In this document: positions 1 through 9,400 of the stretch, in pieces | Numbering within the stretch: the stretch's first letter is position 1 | Layout: the number at the start of each line of letters is the position of its first letter | DNA from: Arcuatula senhousia | Taxonomy: Eukaryota > Mollusca > Bivalvia > Mytilida > Mytilidae | DNA length: 64,000 bases | NCBI GenBank assembly: GCA_963971305.1 | Contig: OZ020304.1 | Location: 1,302,001-1,366,000 of the forward strand | Direction: 5' to 3' | The notes under the pieces: model-generated | What the model was told of the DNA's origin: nothing | Database searches by the model: none | What the model saw: the letters and a program-made list of their open reading frames with translations, nothing else | Made by a program: the position numbers and the translations under genes

Positions 1-540
1 GCCTTATCCAGTTTACACTGTGACAAACTTCCACTTATAACTAGGGCAGTTGTTGCTGCAATACTAAAACAGTGCCTGTTCATCAATTTGATCTCAACAT
101 TTGTATTGATAGTTTTCACAACTTTTGCCTTGTTGCATCCAAATGTCATCTCTTTGAGGTGTTCTTCTTCTCCTGATTTCAACTTCAATTAAGTGGCTAA
201 TCGTTGCGAAATGTATGTTCTTTGAGATCCACAATGAAAGATAATTATGGTTTCCTCTGAAATACCCTCTTTAGGGTTTTTTATTTCACACTATGCTGTT
301 TGCATTACAACAGTATCACCGGACGCTAACAATGCGGTCTCCCGTTTCTGCCTCATATACCGTTCCTGGTTGTTTTCTACAACAATTCTTTGGCTATCTG
401 AACCATCAGTATTCAAACTTATTTCTCCATCAACCAAATAAGTTCCGTTTTTTTAGTTTAAATTTTGTAGGACACAAACTCCTGTGATGAGAATTTGTCT
501 TCTGACAATAAACACACGTTTTATTTTTCTTACAAGCACT
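1..540 (-). pseudogene. BEL/Pao retroelement fragment: second zinc knuckle and aspartic-protease region
   Basis: Read on the minus strand. Around 490-540 is a knuckle of the form C-V-Y-C, then S-H-H-R-S-L-C-P, typical of the gag C-terminus of BEL/Pao LTR retrotransposons. Downstream (about 470-1) is a region like the BEL retroviral-type protease (DUF1758 class), with the hallmark G-S-Q-R-T-Y-I-S at about 210-233. The residue normally the catalytic Asp (D-x-G-S) reads His here (codon at 234-236), and several stops and frameshifts break the frame. The gag part of the same element continues at 1580-2820, separated by later insertions. Family assignment rests on motif recognition; the element is clearly non-functional. 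Confidence 0.6.
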
Positions 541-843
541 AGACACACTTAAAGCTTTGATTGATTGATTGATTGATTGATTTTTAGTTGTTCATTGTCC
601 CGTCGGCTATATTGCAGCCATTATTGGGACATAAATATGTTGAAATAATTATGTAAATAACACGTTGATATAAAAAAAAAGTCAAAAGACCGTAGATAAA
701 ATAAACAGAATGACGAGAAAATTAATAGAAAAAATAATTATTTAAAATTTTGCATTGTACATTCAATATGTGGATCGTGTCTTTCTGGCACATATTCCAT
801 ATTCTTTCGTATTTAACACTAAGAAAATAAAAGACACACTTAA
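541..843 (-). mobile_element. 5'-truncated LINE 3' end with (TTGA)n tail and 12-bp target-site duplication
   Basis: The minus strand reads a LINE-type 3' UTR ending in repeated CAAT/TCAA units (plus strand TTGATTGATTGA at about 557-582). The 12-bp direct repeat AGACACACTTAA is at 541-552 and 832-843, so the inserted body is 553-831. The insertion splits the BEL/Pao gag knuckle region. The tail resembles the AATCAATCAATG tail of the LINE ending at 26662, but the bodies were not aligned. Confidence 0.65.
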
Positions 844-1136
844 CTTTGTTGTCATTTGTATTTCGAACACACGTGAAGGTTAGCTCTGCTGGTGGAGTTT
901 AAATTCCCCGAGGTTAGCCCGCTCCGGCACCAACACTTTTGAGTTGGAGAATACATCAAAGCTTTATATTATCCGTCTAAATTTCAAAATTGTCTAAACC
1001 CTAAAGTTCTTCCTACCCCAGACATAGGTTGAATATCTTAGTAATAATTTGGTTCCCCAGTTTGGTATTTTTGGTTTTACTGTTCTATGCTCTTCATATT
1101 CATACAGTGTTTGGCATTTTCAATATTTTTGGTAGA

Positions 1137-1180
1137 GCGCCTCTGATGAGTCTTGAATAGACGAAACGCGCGTCAGGCGT
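1137..1180 (+). ncRNA. Type I hammerhead ribozyme, repeat unit 1
   Basis: The complete core is visible. Stem I 5' strand GCGCCT is at 1137-1142, the conserved CTGATGA at 1143-1149, stem II GTCT/AGAC (1150-1153 with 1159-1162) with loop TGAAT, and GAAA at 1163-1166. A minimal palindromic stem III (ACGCGCGT, 1166-1173) follows. C17 is at 1174 and the stem I 3' strand AGGCGT at 1175-1180. Predicted self-cleavage is between 1174 and 1175. The very short palindromic stem III is typical of retroelement hammerheads that work best as dimers. Confidence 0.88.
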
Positions 1181-1494
1181 AGCAAAATTTATTGTCTGGA
1201 ACTTTGTTGTCATTTGTATTTCGAACACACGTGAAGGTTAGCTCTGCTGGTGGAGTTTAAATTCCCCGAGGTTAGCCCGCTCCGGCACCAACACTTTTGA
1301 GTTGGAGAATACATCAAAGCTTTATATTATCCATCTAAATTTCAAAATTGTCTAAACCCTAAAGTTCTTCCTACCCCAGACATAGGTTGAATATCTTAGT
1401 AATAATTTGGTTCCCCAGTTTGGTATTTTTGGTTTTACTGTTCTATGCTCTTCATATTCATACAGTGTTTGGCATTTTCAATATTTTTGGTAGA

Positions 1495-1538
1495 GCGCCT
1501 CTGATGAGTCTTGAATAGACGAAACGCGCGTCAGGCGT
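1495..1538 (+). ncRNA. Type I hammerhead ribozyme, repeat unit 2
   Basis: Identical in core and helices to the ribozyme 358 bp upstream: GCGCCT 1495-1500, CTGATGA 1501-1507, GAAA 1521-1524, predicted cleavage between 1532 and 1533. Two ribozymes in tandem would release a 358-nt RNA if a transcript spans both. That RNA would include the 22-nt target-derived spacer. Confidence 0.88.
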
Positions 1539-1579
1539 AGCAAAATTTATTGTCTGGAACTTTGTTGTCATTTGTATTT

Positions 1580-2820
1580 AAAGCAAATCCCTTTAATTGT
1601 TGTTATCTTTCCTCAATCTTCTGAAATGTTTGACACTCATCACTCAATTGCTTTGATCCACAGTATCTGCATTTATCAAACTAAGAACCACTTGTCGGAT
1701 ATTTTGATTTACAGGAAGTTGACAATAATGCATCTACAGAACTCGAAGGCATACTCGTATACTTTCATTTCTTATGAAATAGGCATGGTTTCCTTTTCCA
1801 TTCTTTGAATCAAATTTGTTTCTCTGTGAATTTTCCCCTTCACGTGTCTTACATTCACTGTGGCTCCCGCAGGGTTAAAAACGACCTGCGACCTGAGGGC
1901 TTTTTAAGGGCGACTTCCGACCTACACTTCATAAAATCGACCTACGCCAAAAATGACCTGCGACCTCCGCCAAAATATGCCTTTTAAAAGCGACATTGCA
2001 ACCTCAGGCCCCTTTTAAAAGCGACTTGCACTACATGTAACTCAGGATGTTTCCAAGCTATCACCTAATAATTTGATTTTTCACACAAAGTTTGACTTGT
2101 CCATTTTAATTTTGACCCTTTTTGATTTCTAATTGGAGTAATACCTGTTCTGGTAATTTTGATTTTATAATTGATACAAACAAATCCTGATTTTCATCTT
2201 GCTTTAGAACTTCCAGGCTACGAAAATGTTTGTTAAAGTTATCCAGAAATCCCGTAAGCTAGACATCTTGTTTGTAACCAAATCTTTCTTCCAAAGTTCG
2301 AATCATAATTTTCATTTGTTAACGATAAGCCAGACAATGCTCTTTTTGGCTTCCTCGTTCACTTTGCTCAATAAGTAGTTTAATTTCTCAATATTAGAGA
2401 GTTCTGATTTTTTTGTATTGAACTTTCAAATGAATCCCAAAATTCATTCCATTTTGTTCATTCACCACTGAAAGAATGAAGCTCTAATTTTGGCACAATC
2501 TCTCCCTGTTTATTTCTAGCTTGCTCTTGCAATACTTGATTCCGACTTAGAATAATGTCTTCTTCTAGTACACTTGCTAATTTTCCACTTTGGATTCCTA
2601 TTTTTTCTGAATATAGTTTCAACATTTCGGAACAGTTAAAGCCTTTATTCACAAGAATTGAATCACTTGACTTTTCTATACTAGAAATAATATTCCCTTT
2701 GCATTGTGAATTTCCTTTTCAATTGTATTTCTAAACCTTGTTCGCACAGCTTTCAAATATTTGATTTTTGTAATTTTCACTAACCTTTTCATAAATTCCT
2801 TGTTTAGAATTATTCATATG
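1580..2820 (-). pseudogene. BEL/Pao gag fragment (DUF1759-like) with first zinc knuckle
   Basis: Minus-strand reading. Around 2458-2652 is an open piece ending K-L-E-L-H-S-F-S-G-E, the characteristic start of the BEL/Pao gag core (P-K-L-E-L-P-x-F-x-G). The following ~450 bases, in shifted frames, keep recognisable core segments such as S-K-L-P-E-Q-V-L. Near 1590-1690 is a knuckle C-R-Y-C-G-S, then S-D-E-C. Frameshifts and stops are frequent and a GACCT-rich repeat interrupts it (about 1870-2030). It joins the protease piece at 1-540 once the later insertions are removed. Dead. Confidence 0.55.
1870..2035. repeat. Degenerate GCGACCT-type tandem repeat
   Basis: Repeated words such as CGACCTGCGACCT, TTTTAAAAGCGAC and CGACCTACGCC recur with irregular spacing. 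The stretch is more GC-rich than its surroundings and interrupts the BEL/Pao gag fragment. No coding function is seen. Confidence 0.5.
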
Positions 2821-2983
2821 GTAACACTCCTGGGTTCCGGCACCATTCAATGTCGTGAAGATAATTGTTTACCCAACATTGGAGTCACAAATTAGACACA
2901 ATTTGTTTAACATTTAATCCAACATGAATAAATAACACAATAGCACATTAATAAAGACAATAGCAAGAGCAAGACAAACATGA

Positions 2984-3657
2984 ATGAATGAATTACAAAA
3001 TACAGCCTCTTACAGACTCAGGAAAGCTAAGTCCCCTGCCTCTTCTTGGGGAGTCATTAACCAAGAGCTTTGGCTTATTTACATGTCCCCATCACCACCC
3101 CAGTCTGCAAATAGGGCAAAATCACCCCCTACAAACTTCTTGGGTAGATGTTATGAATTTAATAATAAGGGGAGATGTGTTCAAACCAACAGTTATTTTA
3201 GTCATTCTTGTCTAAGATGTGGCGAGGGACACCCCGCAAAGCCAGTAGATTCTAGCTCAAACCAGCCAAATTTCAGTAGGTTTCGTGACCAACATGCTAG
3301 AGCCGAATACTTTTCAAACAGAGCCAAAGCCAAAAATAGATTTACACAGCGAATGTGAGCATGAATTATACAAGTTTAGTAAAACCCCAATTTATTTTAA
3401 GTCTGCTAATTGAAAATTATCCTAACAAAGAGGATGCAAACATTTTATTGTCAGATTTTAAATATGGTAAGAGTGTTAATGATGGCATAGATCAAGCTTT
3501 TACCACCGTACAGTATACATATTTTGACAAAGTTTTAGATTCTTTGGCAAAATTGGGAAAACATTCTTTAATGGCAAAAATGGATATTTCATCAGGCTTT
3601 AGTTTGCTTATCTTACACCCTAATGAATTTGAGTTTTTTGGCTTTAAGTTTAAATAG
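2984..3657 (+). pseudogene. DIRS-like retroelement, gag C-terminus and 5' half of reverse transcriptase
   Basis: 2984-3358 encodes a 124-residue frame ending in a knuckle-like stretch (C-Y-E-F-N-N-K-G-R-C, then H-S-C-L-R-C-G-E-G-H-P). This is the layout found at the end of DIRS-type gag proteins, although one expected Cys reads Asn/Ser. An overlapping frame at 3355-3657 resembles the N-terminal DIRS RT: V-Q-Y-T-x-F-D, then A-K-M-D-I-S-S-G-F with the motif A Asp, then G-F-K-F. The RT stops at 3657, exactly where a Penelope-like element starts, and resumes at about 5566. The RT appears internally shortened before V-Q-Y-T. Confidence 0.6.
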
Positions 3658-5565
3658 AAAATAATGAGATGTGGAATAAGTGTACGCGACACAGCCCCCA
3701 ATTAAAAGGCAATTTAGAAAAACCACAATGGACAACCGCAAGCAGCCTTCAACGAGGCCATTTTGGCACTGCTCGCGGTTCTGCAATTGGCCCATGGTCT
3801 AAATAAAATGCATATAATTCAAATCCAGCCCTGAAATAGTCACGGATAGACCCCTTTCTTAAACAAGGAACAGAAAACATTAAATAGACAAGTACAAACG
3901 AAAGCTTTGTCAAAGATTCCTGGCTTAGGACAGGCACATGTAATATGTGGCGGGGTTAAACTAGTTTTTAGTGCCCAACTGACATGCTTGATCGCTATAA
4001 TGCTTAAAAATGACAATAGTAAAAACGTTTATGGAAGTTTTAAAGCAAGTATCAAGTTATCAATATTTCTGCCAAAAAACACTTAATTTAAAGATTTAAC
4101 CAAAATATTAAATTCATATCCTTTCCGTAATAAATTTTGAAGCCAATTTTTCATTTCTAATGGATTGCTTTTAAATTTGTGAGCTTTATAAAAAACATTA
4201 CCATAAAATTCAGGATGTGATATTCCTTTCACTATAGGAAAACGACGTGTACAATTAAATTTTTCAATAAGAGATTGATACTTGTGGAAGAATTTAGAAA
4301 AAGATTTTACTAATTTGTGGTATCGATAACCTTGTTTTAATAATTTTTCAGTAATAAAACGGTTCTTATTATTAAAATCAGAAACACCACTGCAGATCCG
4401 AGCATATTTTACTAACTGTGAAATGTAAACCCCGTATGACGGCGCTAGTGGAACATCTCCTTCAAGAAAAGGGAAATTTATAATAGGGAAGGTAAAGTCG
4501 TCGCGTTTATCATATACTTTGGTTTGTAATTTTCCGTCAATTATACTTAAATCTAAATCTAAAAAAGGACATCTATCACCGGTGACGTTAGATTTGTTCA
4601 AGGTTAATTCAGAAGGATAGATATCTGTAATAAAATTAGAAAATGAAGGATTATTGAGTGCAAGAATGTCAGCTAAATAACTAAAAGTATAATTGAAAGT
4701 TTCGATTAGGTTCTGTTTGTTGGGGTCTTTTTGTAATTTAGCCATAAATTGTGATTCATAACAGTATAGGAAAAGGTCGGCTATAAGTGGTGCACAATTA
4801 GTACCCATATGAATACCAATAATTTGGAGATAAATTTGTTTACCAAAACGTATGTAAATATTATCTAATAAATAATTTAGAGCAGTAATAGTTTCTGCAT
4901 CAGTCCAATTAATGTAACCTTTTTGAGTCTCGTTACTAAACAATCATTTACTAAATGTTTTGAAACTTTAGAACAGATATAATCACTTTTAAATTTGTCA
5001 AAACACCATTTAACCAAATATTCAAATTTCTTATTAATCAGATTATTCGGAAGGTTAGTATATAAAGTGGAAAAATCGTAACTATCAACTATGGAAAGTA
5101 TTTTCAAATGCACGAAGCTTGTCCAAAACATCAAGAGAATTTTTAACGCTCCAAAACTAATTAATTCCACTATTTTCGAACACCCTTTCACAGTATTGAA
5201 TAATAAATTCCTTCATAGTAGTTAAACTAAGAGATAGAACTTTGGAAATATGGGTTAAAGAACACTTACTTGAAGCAGAGATAAAACGAGATTTATATGG
5301 AATTTTGTGCAATTTAGGTATCCAGTACATAGTAGGTATCTTAAAGTATGTCGGGGCAACTCGAAGTGCTGTGGTCGCTATGATATGATCGTCAATGATA
5401 CCCGATTCTGTCGAATGCACCGGAACGAAAGTGTTCGAAATTTTTTATTTCGTGCATTAAAACCTCAAGGTAATACTTTCTTCATACCACAACGACATTG
5501 TTAGCTGCTTTATCGGCGGGAAAGACACGTATCGCAAACCAAGTAAACGGATTTTTGACAGACCT
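3654..5565 (-). mobile_element. Penelope-like retroelement inserted into the DIRS-like RT
   Basis: 5'-truncated element on the minus strand with 3' end at 3654 (ATAGAAAATAA on the plus strand). A second copy at 14442 has the same 3' terminus, which fixes this boundary. From its 5' side it holds RT coding sequence (5565 to 4083) and then a ~430-bp 3' region containing a dispersed repeat (about 3668-3975). The 5' boundary at about 5565 is where DIRS-type coding (Y-F-D-K-C-L-P-M-G) resumes on the plus strand. No clear target-site duplication was found. Confidence 0.6.
4083..5565 (-). pseudogene. Penelope-like reverse transcriptase, inactivated
   Basis: Minus-strand pieces in order: an N-terminal P-A-D-K-A-A-N-N-V-V-V-V stretch (about 5490-5525), 5420-5157, 5191-4877 and 4943-4083. 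RT landmarks are Y-D-F-S-T-L-Y-T-N-L-P (motif A, near 5070-5100), G-I-H-M-G-T-N-C-A-P-L (motif B, near 4780-4815) and Y-L-A-D-I-L-A-L-N-N (motif C, near 4650-4680). Relatives have a YxDD box, but the first Asp is Ala here (codon 4671-4673). Frameshifts separate the pieces. No GIY-YIG endonuclease is visible before the stop at 4083. The Penelope assignment is by motif memory; another RT class sharing these motifs is possible. Confidence 0.6.
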
Positions 5566-5760
5566 TTTCTATTTTGACAAATGTTTGCCAATGGGATGTT
5601 CTGCCTCATGTTCCCTGTTTCTAAGGAACTGCTTGAAAAGCTATTATCTGTATTACCAACAATATGCGCATCAGATTATTAGTCCAACCTTTTTTCTTCT
5701 GCATTTTCACTTGCATTTATCGGTTGCTTAAGAATAGGGGAATTGACCCATACTAAGATG
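5566..5760 (+). pseudogene. DIRS-like reverse transcriptase, second part
   Basis: Immediately after the Penelope-like insert the plus strand reads Y-F-D-K-C-L-P-M-G-C-S-A-S-C. This is the RT segment that follows G-F-K-F in DIRS-family enzymes, so it continues the frame cut at 3657. Similarity fades after about 40 residues; the rest of RT and the RNase H region seem to be deleted before the recombinase remnant at 5790. Confidence 0.55.
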
Positions 5761-5789
5761 ACACAAAGACACCAAATTATAGGAGTTTA

Positions 5790-6130
5790 CAATTATCAAT
5801 AACGTTCAGCAAATTTCTTTGGTTATTCCAGCATCAAAAACTGACCAATATGGTAATGACACTCGTATCACTATTACAGAAACTAAGACAAACATCTGTC
5901 CCGTCAAATTGCTTAAGTCGTTTCTTTTAATGCGTCCAGCAGTCAAGGGTCCACTTTTATTCACTTTGGTGGTAAATTATTAACACGTTACCAGTTTACA
6001 GCAATCTTGAACAAGGCTTTAAAATTTATTGGAATTGACTCGTCAAGATACAAATCGCACTCATTTAGAATAGGGGCTGCTACTATGCATTTTGAAATGG
6101 GTTTTTCTTCTGAAATCAAAATATAAATTC
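5790..6130 (+). pseudogene. DIRS-like tyrosine recombinase fragment
   Basis: In two plus-strand frames the translation reads I-P-A-S-K-T-D-Q-Y-G, then C-P-V-K-L-L. After a frameshift near 5955 it reads H-F-G-G-K-L-L-T-R-Y-Q-F and H-S-F-R-I-G-A-A-T. The last is the tyrosine recombinase box II H-x-x-R, and the first matches the segment around the conserved Lys of DIRS recombinases. The C-terminal catalytic Tyr region is not recognisable after 6130. This fragment is what separates the element from ordinary LTR types and supports the DIRS call. Confidence 0.6.
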
Positions 6131-6668
6131 AAGTATGAAACTCCTAATTTGTCTTTTATTTTATTTTAAAAAATCATTTCAATCAGTATGAGAGGTGCGA
6201 AAGTGAAAGAAATAAAGTGTGTGTGACAGTTAACTGATATCTAATATATTTTGTGTGAAAATGTGGATTTAATTATCAAATAAATATATTTGATAGTATC
6301 TTATCATCGCCAAATGTACTTAAATGTTCTTGAAATTGTTGATTTCCTATGTTTGGGTAATAGTGCTGCTGATGAGGAATAAATTTCCGAAATGGCCATA
6401 CAGCTCATAAAAATTTATTGCAATTTGAGTTAACGTATGTGTTAAAGTCTCATATTTATTTACTCCATATCCTGTCTTAATTTTTTTATTTGAAAAACCA
6501 ATTGAGAAGTATGTAACTGTTGCCATAAAGTCAAAACTATTACTATTTTCGCTTCGGCTTCCTATAAGAGAAAGTTACCTTTGTAAACAGCACTACGTAC
6601 GCTGTCTTTATTGAAGTTTTTATAAGGGGCTGTGGTAAAATTCAAAATAAAATTGCAGGGCAGAGATC
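6131..6668. other. AT-rich stretch holding a hammerhead-bearing repeat, no gene
   Basis: No coding region is supported. About 6330-6480 contains a repeat (TTTCCTATGTTTGGGT, the hammerhead core, then ACTCCATATCCT) also found in the introns of both galaxin-like genes (10185-10305 and 28995-29092). The rest is AT-rich sequence next to the DIRS-like remnant. Confidence 0.5.
6365..6404 (+). ncRNA. Hammerhead ribozyme, canonical core
   Basis: Stem I GCTG (6365-6368) pairs with CAGC (6401-6404). CTGATGA is at 6369-6375. Stem II GGAA/TTCC (6376-6379 with 6385-6388) has loop TAAAT. GAAA is at 6389-6392, followed by the palindromic minimal stem III ATGGCCAT (6392-6399). The cleavage nucleotide is A at 6400, giving predicted cleavage between 6400 and 6401. 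All core positions, including the G10.1-C11.1 closing pair, look canonical. This is the best preserved of the three members of this hammerhead family in the window. Confidence 0.8.
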
Positions 6669-6738
6669 TGACTTCCAAAAAATGCAGGATGTTATTTTTT
6701 GCTGTAAAACCTTGATAGCATTAAAAAGAATACAACAC

Positions 6739-8456
6739 CACAGGTAGTAATGTGTCATATCGTATAATGTTTGGTAAAGGGATTTTGTCATGGTTTAGTC
6801 AAGGGAGTCATGGTTTGTACAAGGGAAATTTGCATAATGTCGTCTGCAAAAATGAAACCACAGTTTGTCCGGACACAAAATGCGTTTTCGGGTATATAAA
6901 GGGTAGGGTGTATTTATAATATAATCTGGCACATGTATATGATGAAATATATTCGCTCAATCATTCAGGAAATATAGTTTTGCTTATTTGACAAAATAAC
7001 ATCATTTTATGTTTCAAGCATAAGTAAAGGCCAGATTTTGCCCCAAAACAACCTTTTACTATGCTTATAACCCTTTGACACATTTTTCAGTGTAATTAAG
7101 CGCTTACAAAGCAGATATTTCAAAAATACAGATTTTTTCTTGTCATGGTTTGTACAAGGGACGTCATGATTTATTGTAGGGTGGTCATGGTTTGGTCAAG
7201 GGGTATTTGAAAATAGTATTTTAAATTTTATTCAATCATATGAGCAAAAAGTAAAGTTTTATATCTTAAACCGGTCATATTTAGATATAACCATAATAAC
7301 GCATACTACATATCAACCGTCACTGGAGATACACTGAATAATTTCAATGTTTGTATATCATTCAAGCCATGTTATAGTAATCATGCGATCAGATTATCAA
7401 ATAGAGTTTTCCATATGAAGACTAACATTTTTTGATGGAGGCATAAGCGGAGACAATTACATCGTTCGAGAAATGATATGGGTTCTAATATGGAAACTCT
7501 TAGTCAAAATAGATTCCAAGGTATCAGGAAAACATTGATTAGGTTTAAAGCATGATTTTACTTCATGCTGCTAATAACATACTAACAACTCCCTTTCAAT
7601 AAAGCTTTTCCTTTAAGTATTCAAAGAAGGATCACCAACGGAACTATTGCAAAGGAGACATATTCTTCCATCTCAGGTATATGTTGCTTTATCCATAATA
7701 TTATTGTTCAGTGTAACAGCAGTGTTTTTTTGTATTACAGAAACGTTTGCTCTAGCCATTATATTATTTTTTATATTATCATACAGGAGTAGCTTTTATT
7801 GTTTATGGTACATATATGTTGTTGGCTTAGTTGCGGTCTAGAGCAAAAGTTAAAATGATATAAATTATTAGAAATATATACTTAATATTTGTTATATGCA
7901 AATACTGAAGGTAACGCTTAATAAATTCCAAAAACGAGCTAATGATTTGTATTGTTCTATTTATTTTTTGGCGGGATTAAGATGCGTATTAAGAAACACA
8001 GAAACACAGCATGTCGTTACACACACACACACGCACAATCTCACACACACACGTATCCACACCAACACTCACACACCCACACAAACACCCACACCCACAC
8101 ACACACAAAGAACAGCAGAAAAAACCTAATATTTTGCACGATCTCTTAATTTTAGAAAATGTGATTAACCATGACATAATGGTATAAACCATGACAATTT
8201 TCTGTTCCCTTTACCAAACCATGACAAAATTTTTATTTGGTTAATAAGCATAACTAAGCAGATTTTAAGTTAAGACAGTAAACCTTTATTGTATGTTCAA
8301 TTCCTTTCAGCTCTCCAAACGATTTGGTACTAAGATAAAGGTATTTTTATATATTTTAGAAAAAAAATCCCTTGTACAAACCATGACCTCCCTTTACCAT
8401 ACCATGACCAACTCCCTTAACCAAACATTATATGATATGACACATTACTACCTGTG
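6739..8456. mobile_element. Non-autonomous DNA transposon, 1,718 bp, 5-bp target duplication, iterated subterminal motif
   Basis: Imperfect inverted repeats of about 95 bp (6739-6833 and 8362-8456) begin CACAGGTAGTAATGTGTC. A 5-bp duplication AACAC flanks the element (6734-6738 and 8457-8461). Copy B of the segmental duplication has the empty site with one AACAC (26727-26731), which proves the boundaries. About ten copies of a TCATGGTTTGTACAAGGG-like motif sit near the ends, five pointing in from the left (6787-7205) and five inverted on the right (8165-8410). The interior has a CA-rich microsatellite and no transposase. CAC termini with a 5-bp duplication recall Transib/RAG-like elements; the subterminal repeats recall CACTA-type elements. 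Superfamily unresolved. Confidence 0.85.
8020..8108. repeat. CA-rich microsatellite
   Basis: An interrupted (CA)n tract with CACACC variants lies inside the DNA transposon. It gives rise to spurious open frames on both strands. Confidence 0.9.
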
Positions 8457-8461
8457 AACAC

Positions 8462-9125
8462 CTGTGCGTTTAAGCGGGGGGAAAGGAATCCAGGGCCCGA
8501 TTTTTGGATGAAAACGACATCGATAGCCCCCCTCTTCCATAAAATCATCGCAATTTATTAAATCCTTGAGATAAAAGATCAGGAGTGACCATTCTTAACC
8601 GCAGATTTCCTGCTTTCCAGCTAACTGCAACAAGATTGATAAAGGAAAGTTATCTATCACTCTCATCACATTTTATAAAAATCCTTCAGATAAAAAAAAT
8701 CAGAAGTGACCATCCTTAACCACGGATATCCTTCCAGTACTTTACTTCTGTTTATTTTACGCATTATATGTTCATGGTCCACGAAAACACGAAAAAACAT
8801 CCGGATAAAAACCAATGAAAGGTGAACACAAAGTGCGAGGATGTTCCTTGTGAAATGGAAAAATCTACATAGGAGTAGAGCTGATACATTTTGTTAAACG
8901 TAAGTGGACATGATAGGGGACTAGTTTTACGCAGCCAATTTTGTTAGTTCGGTTAGTTAATTAAACTAGTGTTTTTTTCAAGTTTCGATTGTTAATTGAA
9001 CGTTATAGTTTGACATAAAAGTTAAACATTTAATTCAATGTCATATATGGCATGAAAATTATTAAAATTCTAATTTTCTTGTATTAAAACGTAGCATTTT
9101 TTGTCATGCGTTCTACATTTTCTTT
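8462..9125. other. Upstream flank of galaxin-like copy A, no gene seen
   Basis: AT-rich and collinear with 26732-27418 in copy B. No reading frame, RNA gene or recognised motif is supported here. Confidence 0.6.
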
Positions 9126-9400
9126 GTAAAGAGAAGTGTAATATTAGTGAACCTGACACATGTAAAAGCAAAATTTAAAATCGAAAATGGAAAACAGCTA
9201 ACATCCTTCAACCTGACCAATGGTCTTTGCCGCTGTTTTGCAATTGGCCCAAAATAAAGATATAATCCATACGATCCAAAGCCAATCAGAGAAAGACCCC
9301 CTTAATACTGGACCTACATGTAGAACACTTATCATAACTTTAGACGAGGGTACAAACATAAGCTTTGACATAGGACAGGCACATATAAGCAATACAAAGA
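9126..9400. repeat. Dispersed Penelope-3'-end-like repeat directly upstream of galaxin-like copy A
   Basis: Diverged member of the repeat in the 3' regions of the two Penelope-like copies (3668-3975 and 14456-14735). Shared landmarks in order are GAAGTGTAATATTAGTGAAC, AATGGAAAACAGC, TTGCAATTGGCCC, AGAAAGACCCCCTT, AGCTTTGACATAGGACAGG and CACATATAAG. The homologous block upstream of copy B is 27419-27680, so the insertion predates the segmental duplication. The end of the repeat lies within 100 bp of the start codon. Confidence 0.6.

Larger units (their letters stand above)
842..1579 (+). mobile_element. Tandemly doubled hammerhead-ribozyme retroelement with triplicated 22-bp target site
   Basis: A 336-bp unit occurs at 864-1199 and 1222-1557. 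By eye the two differ at about one base (the G/A in TTATCCRTCTAAA). Three copies of the same 22-bp sequence (842-863, 1200-1221, 1558-1579) flank and separate them. Outside the insert, that 22-bp sequence continues the BEL/Pao gag reading, so it is target sequence and not part of the element. The simplest history is one insertion with a 22-bp target-site duplication, then tandem duplication of unit plus target copy. Each unit has a type I hammerhead ribozyme near its 3' end. No protein is encoded. Small non-autonomous hammerhead elements (retrozymes) are known in plants and animals, including mussels. Confidence 0.75.

Noticed and set aside
7896..8192. Three frames rich in Thr-His or Cys-Val
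   Set aside because: Translations of the CA microsatellite inside the DNA transposon.
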